From JANXVV01 sp038230975 (GTDB taxonomy: Bacteria > Planctomycetota > Phycisphaerae > Tepidisphaerales > Tepidisphaeraceae), in assembly GCA_038230975.1 (NCBI GenBank), contig JBBRMF010000175.1, positions 1 to 11,025 of the forward strand: a DNA stretch of 11,025 bases, written 5' to 3'. The translations under genes were made by a program, and so were the position numbers. The notes beneath the pieces were generated by a model. That model ran no database searches, had not been told where the DNA came from, and saw only the letters and a list, made by a program, of their open reading frames with translations. Of this stretch, positions 1-7,368 are shown piece after piece (positions within the stretch are counted from its first letter, which is position 1; each line of letters opens with the position of its first letter).

Positions 1-1194
1 CACCATCGCCTCGGCAAAGGCCTTTCCGATCGGTCCCAAAATCTTAGTCGCACCGAGATAATGGTAGCCCCCGTTGGAGATGCCCTTCATCCGTTTCAAC
101 TCCTCCGGTGTGAAGTCTTCCGCCTTGGCCTTCTTGCGGGCGTCCTCTTTTTCCGCCGAAGTCAGTTTCGGATTTTTTTTGGCCTCTCGATCCACCTTGC
201 CGTTGAATTTCTCCATCCGCTGTTGCAGCGCGTCCAGGTCGTCGTCCCAGTAAGCTGCCGTCTGCACCGCCACCACATTGCCCTTGAACTCGGGAAGCGA
301 CGCTGGCGCGGCCTGGGCCTGGCGAAAAGTGGACATGGGCGGTTTCTCCCCTTCCTTCACGCCACTAATTCCCATGACTCCAATCACGAAGGGCAATTTC
401 GGCACCGACAGATCCTTGCGCACGTCACGGATGAAGTGTGCAAGCAGTTGTCCGTATTCGTCATAACCGCCGGGCTTCATCCGGTTGTGATACGTCCAGT
501 CGGATACAAGATCATTGAAGCCCTGGAACCAGACGAACCCCGCCAGTTCGTAGCCTTGTTTCTCATCGTACTCCGGCACCACTCGCTTGATGTCCGCCAA
601 CACCTTCTGCGTGTGTTCGATCACATGGCGGTAGAACAAACCTGTGGCTTTGACCTTGTCGGCTTTTATCTTCTCGATGTCGTCGCCGCGTCGCTTGCAT
701 TGGTCCAACTCGTAGTCGTTCCACACATACGGTCCACCGCTGGGCGGACGGAAATCGGTGTGCAGACTTCTGCCGCCCCAGGAAGTCTTGATGATCAGGA
801 TGGGCTCGCCGAGCATCTTCTGCATGTAAATGCCGAACGTGAATTCAGGACCAATTTCTTCGGACGAAGCGCCGAAGCCGGCTGTCAGTTTGCCGGTCTG
901 CTCCTTCAGATCTGAATATCGATCGCCGAGGCAGCCGACGGAAGAGATCCAGACATTCTCGCAAATTCGGGGTTTACCGTCGGCATTGCGCATCTCCTTG
1001 AGGATCGGCGCCGTCTTCGGATCGTCCGCCATTGAATCAAGGGTCGAGATGTTCGCGTGACCCTGCATGTTCGACTGCCCGGCCAGGATAAACACCTTCA
1101 GCGGCTTGGCCGCCGCCTGGCCGGCGATCCCCGACATCGTGCCAAGGACTACTGCGACCACCATAAATCTCATGCTCTGCCTAATGTCTCTCAT
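1..1194 (-). CDS. Exported SASA-family (sialate O-acetylesterase-like) carbohydrate esterase, 3' end outside window
   Basis: The reading frame is open for 398 codons from ATG at 1194 to the left edge, so the C-terminus is missing. Residues 1-29 form a signal peptide ending in QAAA, so the product is exported. It belongs to the SGNH-fold SASA esterases, which remove O-acetyl groups from sugars; the substrate cannot be told. Visible motifs are VFILAGQSNMQG with nucleophile Ser41, IGPEF (115-119), ILIIKTSWGGRSL (132-144), FVWFQGFND with probable catalytic Asp228, and GGYHYLGA with probable catalytic His378. All catalytic blocks are therefore inside the window. A lysine/glutamate-rich stretch (about 328-370) lies between the last two blocks. 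The start is chosen because AGGA at 1200-1203 is well placed; Met8 and Met11 are weaker alternatives. It follows the metallopeptidase gene by 120 nt and may share its transcript. A second family member lies at 6174-7314. Confidence 0.88.
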   Translation of the reverse strand, partial: MRDIRQSMRFMVVAVVLGTMSGIAGQAAAKPLKVFILAGQSNMQGHANISTLDSMADDPKTAPILKEMRNADGKPRICENVWISSVGCLGDRYSDLKEQTGKLTAGFGASSEEIGPEFTFGIYMQKMLGEPILIIKTSWGGRSLHTDFRPPSGGPYVWNDYELDQCKRRGDDIEKIKADKVKATGLFYRHVIEHTQKVLADIKRVVPEYDEKQGYELAGFVWFQGFNDLVSDWTYHNRMKPGGYDEYGQLLAHFIRDVRKDLSVPKLPFVIGVMGISGVKEGEKPPMSTFRQAQAAPASLPEFKGNVVAVQTAAYWDDDLDALQQRMEKFNGKVDREAKKNPKLTSAEKEDARKKAKAEDFTPEELKRMKGISNGGYHYLGATKILGPIGKAFAEAMV

Positions 1195-1314
1195 GGCTTT
1201 CCTTTCTTCAGGTTTGTCGAAATATCCCCAATCGCGAATGCTTGTGAGATCAATTTATTCAATCGTATGGTGCAGTGTTGCTTTACGCACCAAGCGTCGA
1301 ATGAGTTGCTCTGT

Positions 1315-2532
1315 TTATTTGAGTAGTTCCCTCGAGTCTTTTTTCTCCTCGGCTGGCTCCAATGTCTTAAATCCCGGATGCTTTTCGTGCAGGCGTTTCC
1401 AGTAATCTCTCCAATACACGTCGTAATAATCCTGGGCGGCCAAATCGATGTATTCGGGTGGTTTCGCCGCCGAGCGGGCGATCGGTGTGTAGCCCGTCAG
1501 ATGTTCTTTTTCTGCGCGGAGTTTGGGGGAGACAAATCGCCACTCATGATCGCCAAGCACGTCGGCCAGCAAGGAGGCGGCTTCCTTATCGTATTGCTTC
1601 AGCTGAGTGCGGATTTTAATATCGTTGTGATCGTGGTCGTGGACTCGATTGGCGTCATACCAGCATTGGAAAAGTTCCGCCCAATACTCGGCACGATTGC
1701 TCGCGGCGTAGGTTTGCTTGGGGCCGCCGAAAACGATCAGTATCTGATCGTCCTTCGTCACCTGCACCCCGGCGCTGCACGCCTTTTCGTTGACCAGCAC
1801 GTCGCCACCATCCATGCACGCCGCCAGGAACTCCTTCTGCTCGGCTGGGAATGATGCGGCGAGGGCATCCAGCAGACTGACGGGCTTCTCGCTTTTCACC
1901 CGCCTGAATTTCTGTGCCGCGAACCCATCGTTCCACAGCCCCGCATCAAGGGAGTGCTGATACACGTCCGACAATCGCTTCTGCAATTTTTCATCGAATC
2001 CCGCGCCGTGAATCACATGACCAAACTCATGAATCAGAATGCTGCCAACCTGCTGGCCCCCCTCCAGATGCATGACATCCTCTTCCGAAAACAAGACTGT
2101 TGGGTGGCCGTTCTTGTCCATTTCCAGAAATCCGCGGGAACGCCAATTGTAAAAATTGAGTTCCTTCCCTTTTTTGTCCGAGTGGAACTGCGGCATATCC
2201 GACACCAGATCATGGTAGCCGACGATCAGGCAGAGCACCTTCTTATCTCGCACGCGCTGCGCAACGTCCGGCCTGACTTCATTCATGATTCGATCAAAAA
2301 TAAACGCCGTTTCGCGCAGCGTGTAGTCGGACACCGTCCCGGCGGTGGCGATGAGGATGTTCTGGACCGTGATCGCTTTCGTATAAAACGCCGGGTCAAG
2401 CGTGTATTCGCGGCATTGCGCCTCTGTGGGAGGCGTGATGGCAGTCCGCTCGGCGGCAGCAGTTGGAATCAACGGGGCCATCGTCAGAGCCATCGTCAGA
2501 GCCAGGAAAGCACCAGTGGTTTTCTTCATCAT
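1315..2532 (-). CDS. Exported zinc metallopeptidase-like protein (HEFGH, lethal-factor-like gluzincin)
   Basis: This 405-aa protein has a signal peptide (about 1-27, ending TAAA). Its core is ILIHEFGHVIH, giving an HExxH zinc site at 168-172, followed by NRAEYWAELFQCW at 279-291. The pairing of HEFGH with a downstream (D/A)E-aromatic-x-AE helix is what anthrax lethal-factor-type metallopeptidases use, where the Glu is the third zinc ligand; Glu282 is the best candidate here and Glu286 the alternative. The protein probably acts as a peptidase outside the cytoplasm, with unknown substrate. A His/Asp-rich run (HDHDHND, 298-304) could also bind metal. The gene overlaps the upstream small gene by 4 nt (ATGA), which suggests translational coupling, and GAGG at 2543-2546 precedes the doubled ATG. 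The zincin assignment is firm; the lethal-factor-like subfamily is inferred from two motifs only. Confidence 0.8.
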   Translation of the reverse strand: MMKKTTGAFLALTMALTMAPLIPTAAAERTAITPPTEAQCREYTLDPAFYTKAITVQNILIATAGTVSDYTLRETAFIFDRIMNEVRPDVAQRVRDKKVLCLIVGYHDLVSDMPQFHSDKKGKELNFYNWRSRGFLEMDKNGHPTVLFSEEDVMHLEGGQQVGSILIHEFGHVIHGAGFDEKLQKRLSDVYQHSLDAGLWNDGFAAQKFRRVKSEKPVSLLDALAASFPAEQKEFLAACMDGGDVLVNEKACSAGVQVTKDDQILIVFGGPKQTYAASNRAEYWAELFQCWYDANRVHDHDHNDIKIRTQLKQYDKEAASLLADVLGDHEWRFVSPKLRAEKEHLTGYTPIARSAAKPPEYIDLAAQDYYDVYWRDYWKRLHEKHPGFKTLEPAEEKKDSRELLK

Positions 2533-2756
2533 GGTTTGGGGACCTCGTTGAGCGTGTAGTACGCGACATCATGCGGTAGCGGATGGCCGGTGGCATCATG
2601 CAGGCCCGGCAGGTGCAGCTTGTGGATGTCCCCCTGAACGAGTTTGTTAACGACCAGCTGTCCTATGTCGGCCAGCGCGGAAGTTGGCGGCGCATCGGCC
2701 GCCTGGGTGATGGTTGAGACCAGTAAACAGAGAATGACGACAGTCAGTCGGTTCAT
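2529..2756 (-). CDS. Small exported protein of unknown function (75 aa)
   Basis: The product starts with a clear signal peptide (MNRLTVVILCLLVSTITQAA, cleavage near 20), leaving a mature chain of about 55 residues rich in His, Leu and Pro (for example HKLHLPGLHDATGHPLPHD). No family is recognised. The start at 2756 is preferred over longer in-frame options because GGAG sits about 8 nt upstream and the signal peptide begins exactly there. It lies 22 nt after the enolase-superfamily gene and its stop overlaps the metallopeptidase start by 4 nt, so the three genes are very likely co-transcribed. The tight coupling to a secreted peptidase makes a partner, inhibitor or pro-region role possible, but nothing in the sequence proves it. 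It could also be the shortened remnant of a longer exported protein. Confidence 0.62.
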   Translation of the reverse strand: MNRLTVVILCLLVSTITQAADAPPTSALADIGQLVVNKLVQGDIHKLHLPGLHDATGHPLPHDVAYYTLNEVPKP

Positions 2757-2778
2757 GGAACGTCTCCGATTGACGATT

Positions 2779-3882
2779 CTAGGAAATCTCGACCACGCGT
2801 TTGCCGAGCACGTCCATCTTTGGCTTGACGCCAAGTCCTGACGCGGTGCTGGCACTCATGAATCCGTTCGCTCGGCGCGGCGCGCCGTCGGCAGTGCTCA
2901 CCGTGACATAGCTGTTGAAATCTGTCGACGTGAACCGGAATTCCTCCGGTGTGCTGTGAGCGAGGTGGGCAATGGCGGCGGTGGTAATGTCGCCGCCCCA
3001 ACTGTCTTCCAGCGTCATCGCGATACCCATGCTGACGCAGAGATCTCGCACCTGCTTGGTCTTAGTTAATCCGCCCAGCTTGCTGATTTTCAGATTCACG
3101 ACATCCATCGCCAGATCGGCTTTGGCTCGCAACAGCATATCCAGGCCATCGACATTCTCGTCGAGCACGAATGGGTGATTGGTATGCCGGCGCACCGAAA
3201 GGCATTCTTCATAAGTAAGGCACGGCTGTTCGATGTAAACATCGACATCGTGCACGGCGCGAACCACCCGCATCGCCTCATGCTGGGTCCAGCCGGTATT
3301 CGCGTCAGCAACCATCCGATCGCCCGGCTGCAACATCGCGCGAACGGCGCGGATGCGGTCGATATCCGTATCTGGATCTCCGCCAACTTTCAGTTGAAAC
3401 CGCGTGTAACCCTCGGCTCGATATCCGGCCACCTTGGCGGCCATGGCTTCCGGCGATTCCTGCGAAATGGCCCGATAGAGTTTGATCTTTTCGCCAAATC
3501 TACCTCCCATCAGTATGCACACCGGCAGTTGAGCCACCTGCCCCAAAATATCCCAGCAGGCGATGTCGATGCCGCTCTTCACATATGGATGACCCTTGAG
3601 CACGGCATCCATGCGATGATTGAGTTTGGAGAGTTCGCGCGGATCGAAGCCGATCAGGTGCGGCCCCAATTCGCGTAATCCCGCACGGACTCCCTCGGCA
3701 TACGCAGGCAGGTAGAACGGGCCGAGCGGACAGACTTCCCCATAGCCGACGATTCCGCTGTCAGTCTCGACGCCGATGATCGTGGAATCGAAAACCGTAA
3801 CTGACTTGCCGCCGGACCATTTGTAACTGCCTTCATGCAAAGGCAATTCAACGCGATGTGCGAATAGTCGAACAATTCTCAT
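2779..3882 (-). CDS. Mandelate racemase/muconate lactonizing (enolase superfamily) enzyme, hydroxyproline-betaine epimerase / cis-3-hydroxyproline dehydratase-like
   Basis: This is a full-length 367-aa enolase-superfamily enzyme with an N-terminal capping domain (1-125) and a TIM barrel. Catalytic landmarks are QLKVGG with base Lys165, VADAN with Asp193, YIEQPC with Glu218, VLDENVDG with Asp241/Glu242, and NLKISKLGG with Lys265. The two lysines on opposite sides of the active site fit enzymes that take a proton from the alpha carbon of amino-acid derivatives. Overall layout (GYGEVCPLGP near 46, GHPYVKSGIDIACWD 97-111, DSWGGDI 293-299) is closest, from memory, to 4-hydroxyproline betaine 2-epimerase and cis-3-hydroxy-L-proline dehydratase. 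The exact substrate is not resolved. The start at 3882 is chosen because family members begin at this point and AAAGG lies just upstream; an in-frame ATG at 3912 would add ten residues with no ribosome binding site. It is the first gene of the leftward operon, divergent from the PAS-AraC gene. Confidence 0.88.
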   Translation of the reverse strand: MRIVRLFAHRVELPLHEGSYKWSGGKSVTVFDSTIIGVETDSGIVGYGEVCPLGPFYLPAYAEGVRAGLRELGPHLIGFDPRELSKLNHRMDAVLKGHPYVKSGIDIACWDILGQVAQLPVCILMGGRFGEKIKLYRAISQESPEAMAAKVAGYRAEGYTRFQLKVGGDPDTDIDRIRAVRAMLQPGDRMVADANTGWTQHEAMRVVRAVHDVDVYIEQPCLTYEECLSVRRHTNHPFVLDENVDGLDMLLRAKADLAMDVVNLKISKLGGLTKTKQVRDLCVSMGIAMTLEDSWGGDITTAAIAHLAHSTPEEFRFTSTDFNSYVTVSTADGAPRRANGFMSASTASGLGVKPKMDVLGKRVVEIS

Positions 3883-3948
3883 GAGGCCTTTGAGTTTAAC
3901 CCTCGTCGGCATCGGCGTCTTGGCATAGAATGCTTCCTCGGTGTCAAA
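3883..3948. promoter_or_regulatory. Divergent intergenic region between the enolase-superfamily operon and the PAS-AraC gene
   Basis: The 66 nt between two divergent starts must hold both promoters unless they reach into the coding regions. Rightward, TAGAAT at 3926-3931 is a fair -10 box with only a poor -35 upstream. Leftward, a perfect TTGACA lies on the minus strand at 3947-3942, but no good -10 box follows at 16-18 nt. GGCAT occurs twice (3908-3912 and 3922-3926) as a short direct repeat, the kind of element an AraC-type regulator could use. The layout suggests control by the neighbouring regulator; the individual boxes are weak. Confidence 0.3.
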
Positions 3949-4689
3949 ATGCGCACAATTCTCAAACCCAACCGTCTGGCTTCCGCGTTATCATTAATCG
4001 ACGTTAGCGTCCTGGAAAACCTGTTCGACCAGGTTCCTGATCTCGCATTTTTTGTAAAGGATTCGGCAGGACGCTACACTGTCGTAAACGCCTCGCTTGT
4101 CGCGCGTCACGGATTGAGCGACAAATCGCAGGTGCTCGGCAAACGACCGCGCGACATTTGTCCCGGCGAATTTGGCGACATTCCGTCCCGGCAGGATGCC
4201 GCTGTTGTGCGCACAGGCCGGCCGATCGTCGATCACCTGGAAATGCACTGGTATGCGCCGCGTAAGCCGGGGTGGTGCCTGACAACAAAGCTGCCGCTGC
4301 GAAATTCCGGCGGCACGATTATCGGTGTCATCGGAATATCGCGGGATTTGCGGGCTCCGATACGGACGCAGGAGATTCCGGTGAGAGTTGCCGAAACATT
4401 AAACCATTTTGAAAGTAATCTCTGCGAGGCGGCCACTCCGGCCGAGTTGGCCAGGAGCTGCGGGATAACTGCCAGCCGATTTGCCCGACTGATGAAGCGA
4501 TTGTTCGGATTGACGCCCGGCCAGTTTATCGCCAAGGCGCGCATCACCGCCGCATCGAGGCTTCTTCGCGAAACGGACAACTCGGTGGCCGATATCGCAT
4601 TGTCTTGCGGGTTCTATGACCATAGCGCCTTCACCCGCGCGTTTCGCAAAGTGACCGGTACGACACCTTCGCGATTGCGAGAAGGTTAG
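3949..4689 (+). CDS. PAS domain-containing AraC-family transcriptional regulator
   Basis: This 246-aa cytoplasmic regulator has an N-terminal PAS domain (about 22-137, with LFDQVPDLAFFVKDSAGRYTVVN near its start and the typical GGTIIGVIGISRDL end) and a C-terminal AraC DNA-binding domain (about 150-245). Both helix-turn-helix units are visible: TPAELARSCGITASRFARLM (163-182) and NSVADIALSCGFYDHSAFTR (211-230), followed by the family signature FRKVTGTTPSRLR. The PAS domain presumably senses a small molecule or redox state; no cofactor-binding residue can be named. It is divergent from the enolase-superfamily operon and 44 nt ahead of the Sel1-C39 gene, so it probably controls one or both. ATG at 3949 is used, with no strong ribosome binding site ahead of it. 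Confidence 0.9.
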   Translation: MRTILKPNRLASALSLIDVSVLENLFDQVPDLAFFVKDSAGRYTVVNASLVARHGLSDKSQVLGKRPRDICPGEFGDIPSRQDAAVVRTGRPIVDHLEMHWYAPRKPGWCLTTKLPLRNSGGTIIGVIGISRDLRAPIRTQEIPVRVAETLNHFESNLCEAATPAELARSCGITASRFARLMKRLFGLTPGQFIAKARITAASRLLRETDNSVADIALSCGFYDHSAFTRAFRKVTGTTPSRLREG

Positions 4690-4733
4690 CCCTCGAAACA
4701 CAAAGACGACGTCCGACTTTCCAGGAATTATTC

Positions 4734-6005
4734 ATGAAATCGCTTACACCTACATGCATCGCCGCCCTGCTGCTGATCTGCCCTGGCATTCGCGCAGACC
4801 AGAGGCCCCCGCTGGATGATTTGATTGCCAAAGCCCAGCAGGGAGACACCGCCGCACAGCTTTCCCTGGCGGTTTCCTATCGCGATGGGAAAGGGGTTGC
4901 GCGCAATCCAGCCGATGGGATGCGATGGGGTCATCTTGCCGCCGATCATGGGTACGCTCCGGCGATGGACTTTATCGGATACGCCTACCTCACGGGGCGC
5001 GGCGTCGACTGGAACACGAAAATCGCCTTCGGCTATTTCCATGCTGCCGCCGATGAATCCGCCACGGCGGCGTTCAATCTGGGGCAATGTTATTTCGGAG
5101 CCCAGGGAATTGATCAGGATATTCCCAAGGCATTGGAGTCATGGAAGAAAGCTGCCGAAATGGGGAGCGGCATCGCCGCAGCCGAAGCGGCGATGGCCTA
5201 TCTTTCGGGAGAAGGTGTCGCCGCCAATCCCAACGAAGCACATCGGCTGGCGAAGAGGTCAGCGGAGTTGAATGATCCCACCGGGCTGGTTGTTCTCGGT
5301 GAGATTGAATTCCGTGCCCGGCAGATCGAAAACGCCCGGGCCAGTTGGCAGAAGGCAGCGAAGCAGAAACCGGTCAGTGCCACCGGGACGCCGGTGCAGC
5401 CGCACGATAATATGTCCGCCCAGGAAGGGGCCGATCTGATTAAGCTGATCGAGTACCGCACGCGCAAATCGGAGCCGGGAAAATTTGCTTATGTCGACGG
5501 CCCGCACGTCCACCAGGGCTACAACAACTGCGGCGCCACCGCTTCTGTCATGCTCGCCCGATTTCAGGGAGCCAAACTCGGAGCTTGGGATTTCAAACGG
5601 CTTTGTCCCAGCCCCATTGGAACCGGGACCGACTGGGGCGACTTACTGTCCGCAGCCGGAAAGATCGGTCTGAGTTGGAAACTGGTGACCTTCCCACCCG
5701 ACGATCCCGGCTTCGAAAAGGGGACGGCTTTTCTCAAGTCTGAGCTTGATGCCGGACGACCCGTGGTCATCGATTTCAAGTTCATCGGACCGGAATACCC
5801 CGGCGGCGAAGCCGGTCATACGCTTGACGTCGCGGGCTATATTGCGGCTGAAAACCTATTCATCCTGCGAAACCCCGCCATCGCAACACCTGGTCTGGAA
5901 TTGATTACCGCCGACGACCTCAAACGCTATTGGCGATCCGATCACTATGGATCCCTTTCGCATGGCGAACTTTCGCGGCCAGCCATCGTGATCGATAGCC
6001 ATTAA
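4734..6005 (+). CDS. Exported Sel1-repeat protein with C-terminal C39-like cysteine peptidase domain
   Basis: This 423-aa protein has a signal peptide (about 1-21) and then a helical repeat region (about 25-210) with four or so Sel1-like units, recognised by AxxGDTAAQLSLAVSYRDGKG, YAYLTGRGV, LGQCYFGAQGI and AMAYLSGEGV followed by helices with xxAA. The C-terminal part (about 250-423) looks like a C39/papain-like peptidase: HQGYNNCGATASVML with putative oxyanion Gln261 and nucleophile Cys266, then AGHTLDVAGY with His362, then LFILRNPA with Asn380 where Asp is usual. Sel1 repeats mediate protein contacts, so the likely picture is an exported or envelope peptidase with a docking region. Loss of activity cannot be excluded, because of the Asp-to-Asn change. 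AGGAA at 4723-4727 supports the start. It lies 44 nt after the PAS-AraC gene on the same strand and may share its transcript. Confidence 0.85.
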   Translation: MKSLTPTCIAALLLICPGIRADQRPPLDDLIAKAQQGDTAAQLSLAVSYRDGKGVARNPADGMRWGHLAADHGYAPAMDFIGYAYLTGRGVDWNTKIAFGYFHAAADESATAAFNLGQCYFGAQGIDQDIPKALESWKKAAEMGSGIAAAEAAMAYLSGEGVAANPNEAHRLAKRSAELNDPTGLVVLGEIEFRARQIENARASWQKAAKQKPVSATGTPVQPHDNMSAQEGADLIKLIEYRTRKSEPGKFAYVDGPHVHQGYNNCGATASVMLARFQGAKLGAWDFKRLCPSPIGTGTDWGDLLSAAGKIGLSWKLVTFPPDDPGFEKGTAFLKSELDAGRPVVIDFKFIGPEYPGGEAGHTLDVAGYIAAENLFILRNPAIATPGLELITADDLKRYWRSDHYGSLSHGELSRPAIVIDSH

Positions 6006-6173
6006 TTGAAGCATCTCAAACCAAAGCAGAAATGTGCGGTATTTCCGCAAAGTTAAATTGTCCGGTGGCGTCTGTTGGAACTCGTTAATCGCCGGTCAAT
6101 ATTAGCAACGACTTCACCAGCAACAACAATGGCGGTACAGCCTGGCTGGCGTCCGGTTACAGGAGCTAACGCA
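6006..6173. other. Intergenic region ahead of the second SASA esterase
   Basis: The 168 nt hold no supportable gene. A short hairpin (TGCGG 6035-6039 with CCGCA 6045-6049, 5-nt loop) lies about 30 nt after the preceding stop, but no T-run follows it, so it is not a convincing terminator. TTGGAA (6075-6080) and TATTAG (6100-6105) are weak promoter-like boxes with a 19-nt spacer. A clear ribosome binding site, AGGAG at 6161-6165, closes the region. Confidence 0.4.
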
Positions 6174-7106
6174 ATGAATCGTTATCGGCGTACAGACGTC
6201 TTCCACTCTATTTTCGTTCTGGCGGTGCTGCTGGCCAATGGAGCCTCTGCCGCTATGTTGAATACGCAGGCTGACCCAAAACAGCCCTTGCCACGGCCGG
6301 ACAACAAGTCTCCGGATATGACCAAGACCGTCAAGGTGTTCATTCTGATGGGGCAGTCCAATATGCTGGGCATGGGTAGGATAGCGCCGGGGGCAGGCAA
6401 GCATGCCGATCCGGAAGGGACGCTGGAGAATGCGGTCAAGGTGAAGAAGAAATACCCCTACCTTGTGGATGACGCCGGCGACTGGACCGCACGAAATGGC
6501 GTCCGCTATGTGCGCGTGATGGTCGGTAAGGGCGGTGGAATGCAGGTGTTTAACAACGAAGAAATGACTGTCAAGACCTGCAAGACCATTGGCCCGGAGT
6601 TCGGCATCGCGCATTTTGTCGGGGATACCGTTGATGCGCCCGTAATGATCCTGAAAAGCTGCATCGGCAACCGCAGCCTCGGCTGGGACCTGCTGCCGCC
6701 AGGCAGTGAGAGGTACGATGCTGAAGTCACCGATAAGCAAGGCCACAAAGTCACCAAGGTGTTTGCAGGCTACAAGGATTCGCCGGACTCTTGGGTGAAA
6801 GGCACGGAACCCCAGAAGATCGGCTGGTATGCAGGCAAGCAGTACGACGATGACACGGCCAATGCGAAGACGGTTCTTGCGAATCTCGACAAGTACTACC
6901 CCGGAGCCAAGGGGTACGAGATCGCGGGATTCCTCTTCTGGCAGGGCGACAAGGATCGCTACAGCGCCGAGCTTTCGAGTCGCTACGAGCAGAATCTCGT
7001 CCAAATTCATCAAGCAATTGCGCAAGGACTTCAATGCTCCGAATGCGAAGTTCGTCGTAGCGACCCTTGGCCAGACCAGGAAAGGGGACGGGAGCAATGC
7101 GAATGA
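6174..7106 (+). CDS. Exported SASA-family esterase, N-terminal part of a frameshifted gene
   Basis: The start at 6174 is set by AGGAG at 6161-6165 and by a signal peptide (about 1-27, ending GASAA). The first 277 residues are SASA-family: VFILMGQSNMLGMG with nucleophile Ser62, TIGPEFGIAH (138-147), VMILKSCIGNRSLGWDLLPP (157-176), and AGFLFWQGDKDRYS with probable catalytic Asp261. After Gln277 (7002-7004) the homologous sequence continues in the next frame, so the last residues before the stop at 7104-7106 are out-of-frame translation. The catalytic His is in the other frame, so this reading frame alone should give an inactive esterase. Removing one A from AAA (7003-7005) would restore a 379-aa protein ending at 7314. 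Either the gene is recently broken, or the base is a sequence error, or +1 frameshifting occurs; the data do not decide. Confidence 0.8.
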   Translation: MNRYRRTDVFHSIFVLAVLLANGASAAMLNTQADPKQPLPRPDNKSPDMTKTVKVFILMGQSNMLGMGRIAPGAGKHADPEGTLENAVKVKKKYPYLVDDAGDWTARNGVRYVRVMVGKGGGMQVFNNEEMTVKTCKTIGPEFGIAHFVGDTVDAPVMILKSCIGNRSLGWDLLPPGSERYDAEVTDKQGHKVTKVFAGYKDSPDSWVKGTEPQKIGWYAGKQYDDDTANAKTVLANLDKYYPGAKGYEIAGFLFWQGDKDRYSAELSSRYEQNLVQIHQAIAQGLQCSECEVRRSDPWPDQERGREQCE

Positions 7107-7314
7107 GGCAAAGATACTCGAGGCTCAGCTCGCGGTCGACGGCAATAGCGGGAAACATCCGGAGTTCAAGGGCAATGTGGCCACTGTCTATTCCAATCCA
7201 TTGAGTCACGGCGGCGCCTCCAACGGCCACTACAACGGTAACGCGGAAACCTATATGGACGTCGGTGATGCCATGGGAAAGGCGATGGTCGATTTGTTGG
7301 AAGACAAGAAGTAA
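7005..7314 (+). pseudogene. C-terminal part of the frameshifted SASA esterase
   Basis: This is the continuation of the preceding esterase in the next reading frame. From 7006 it reads FIKQLRKDFNAPNAKFVVATLGQ, matching what the esterase should encode after NLVQ (compare HFIRDVRKDLSVPKLPFVIGV in the copy at 1-1194). It then gives PEFKGNVATVYSN and the final block NGHYNGNAETYMDVGDAMGKAM, which carries the probable catalytic His (residue 352 of the repaired protein). It ends at TAA 7312-7314. There is no sign of an independent start with a ribosome binding site, so it is best treated as part of one broken gene. Composition and coding quality are the same as upstream, which points to a recent event or a sequence error. 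Confidence 0.78.
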
Positions 7315-7368
7315 ACGAAAGTTGGCGATTGTTATCGTCCAGGCGGCCTGCACTCCGGTGTGGACACG

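Noticed and set aside
61..915. Long plus-strand open frame of 284 codons
   Set aside because: It lies opposite the SASA esterase, whose minus-strand frame carries all family motifs; the plus frame is arginine/histidine/leucine-rich without a recognisable domain.
6035..6049. Small hairpin after the Sel1-C39 gene as a terminator
   Set aside because: Only 5 bp of stem and no following T-run.
6075..6173. Upstream extension of the second SASA esterase
   Set aside because: The in-frame extension has no ribosome binding site, while AGGAG plus a clean signal peptide mark the start at 6174.
6114..7097. Long minus-strand open frame of 327 codons
   Set aside because: It is antisense to the second SASA esterase and shows no domain; the plus strand has a ribosome binding site, signal peptide and catalytic motifs.
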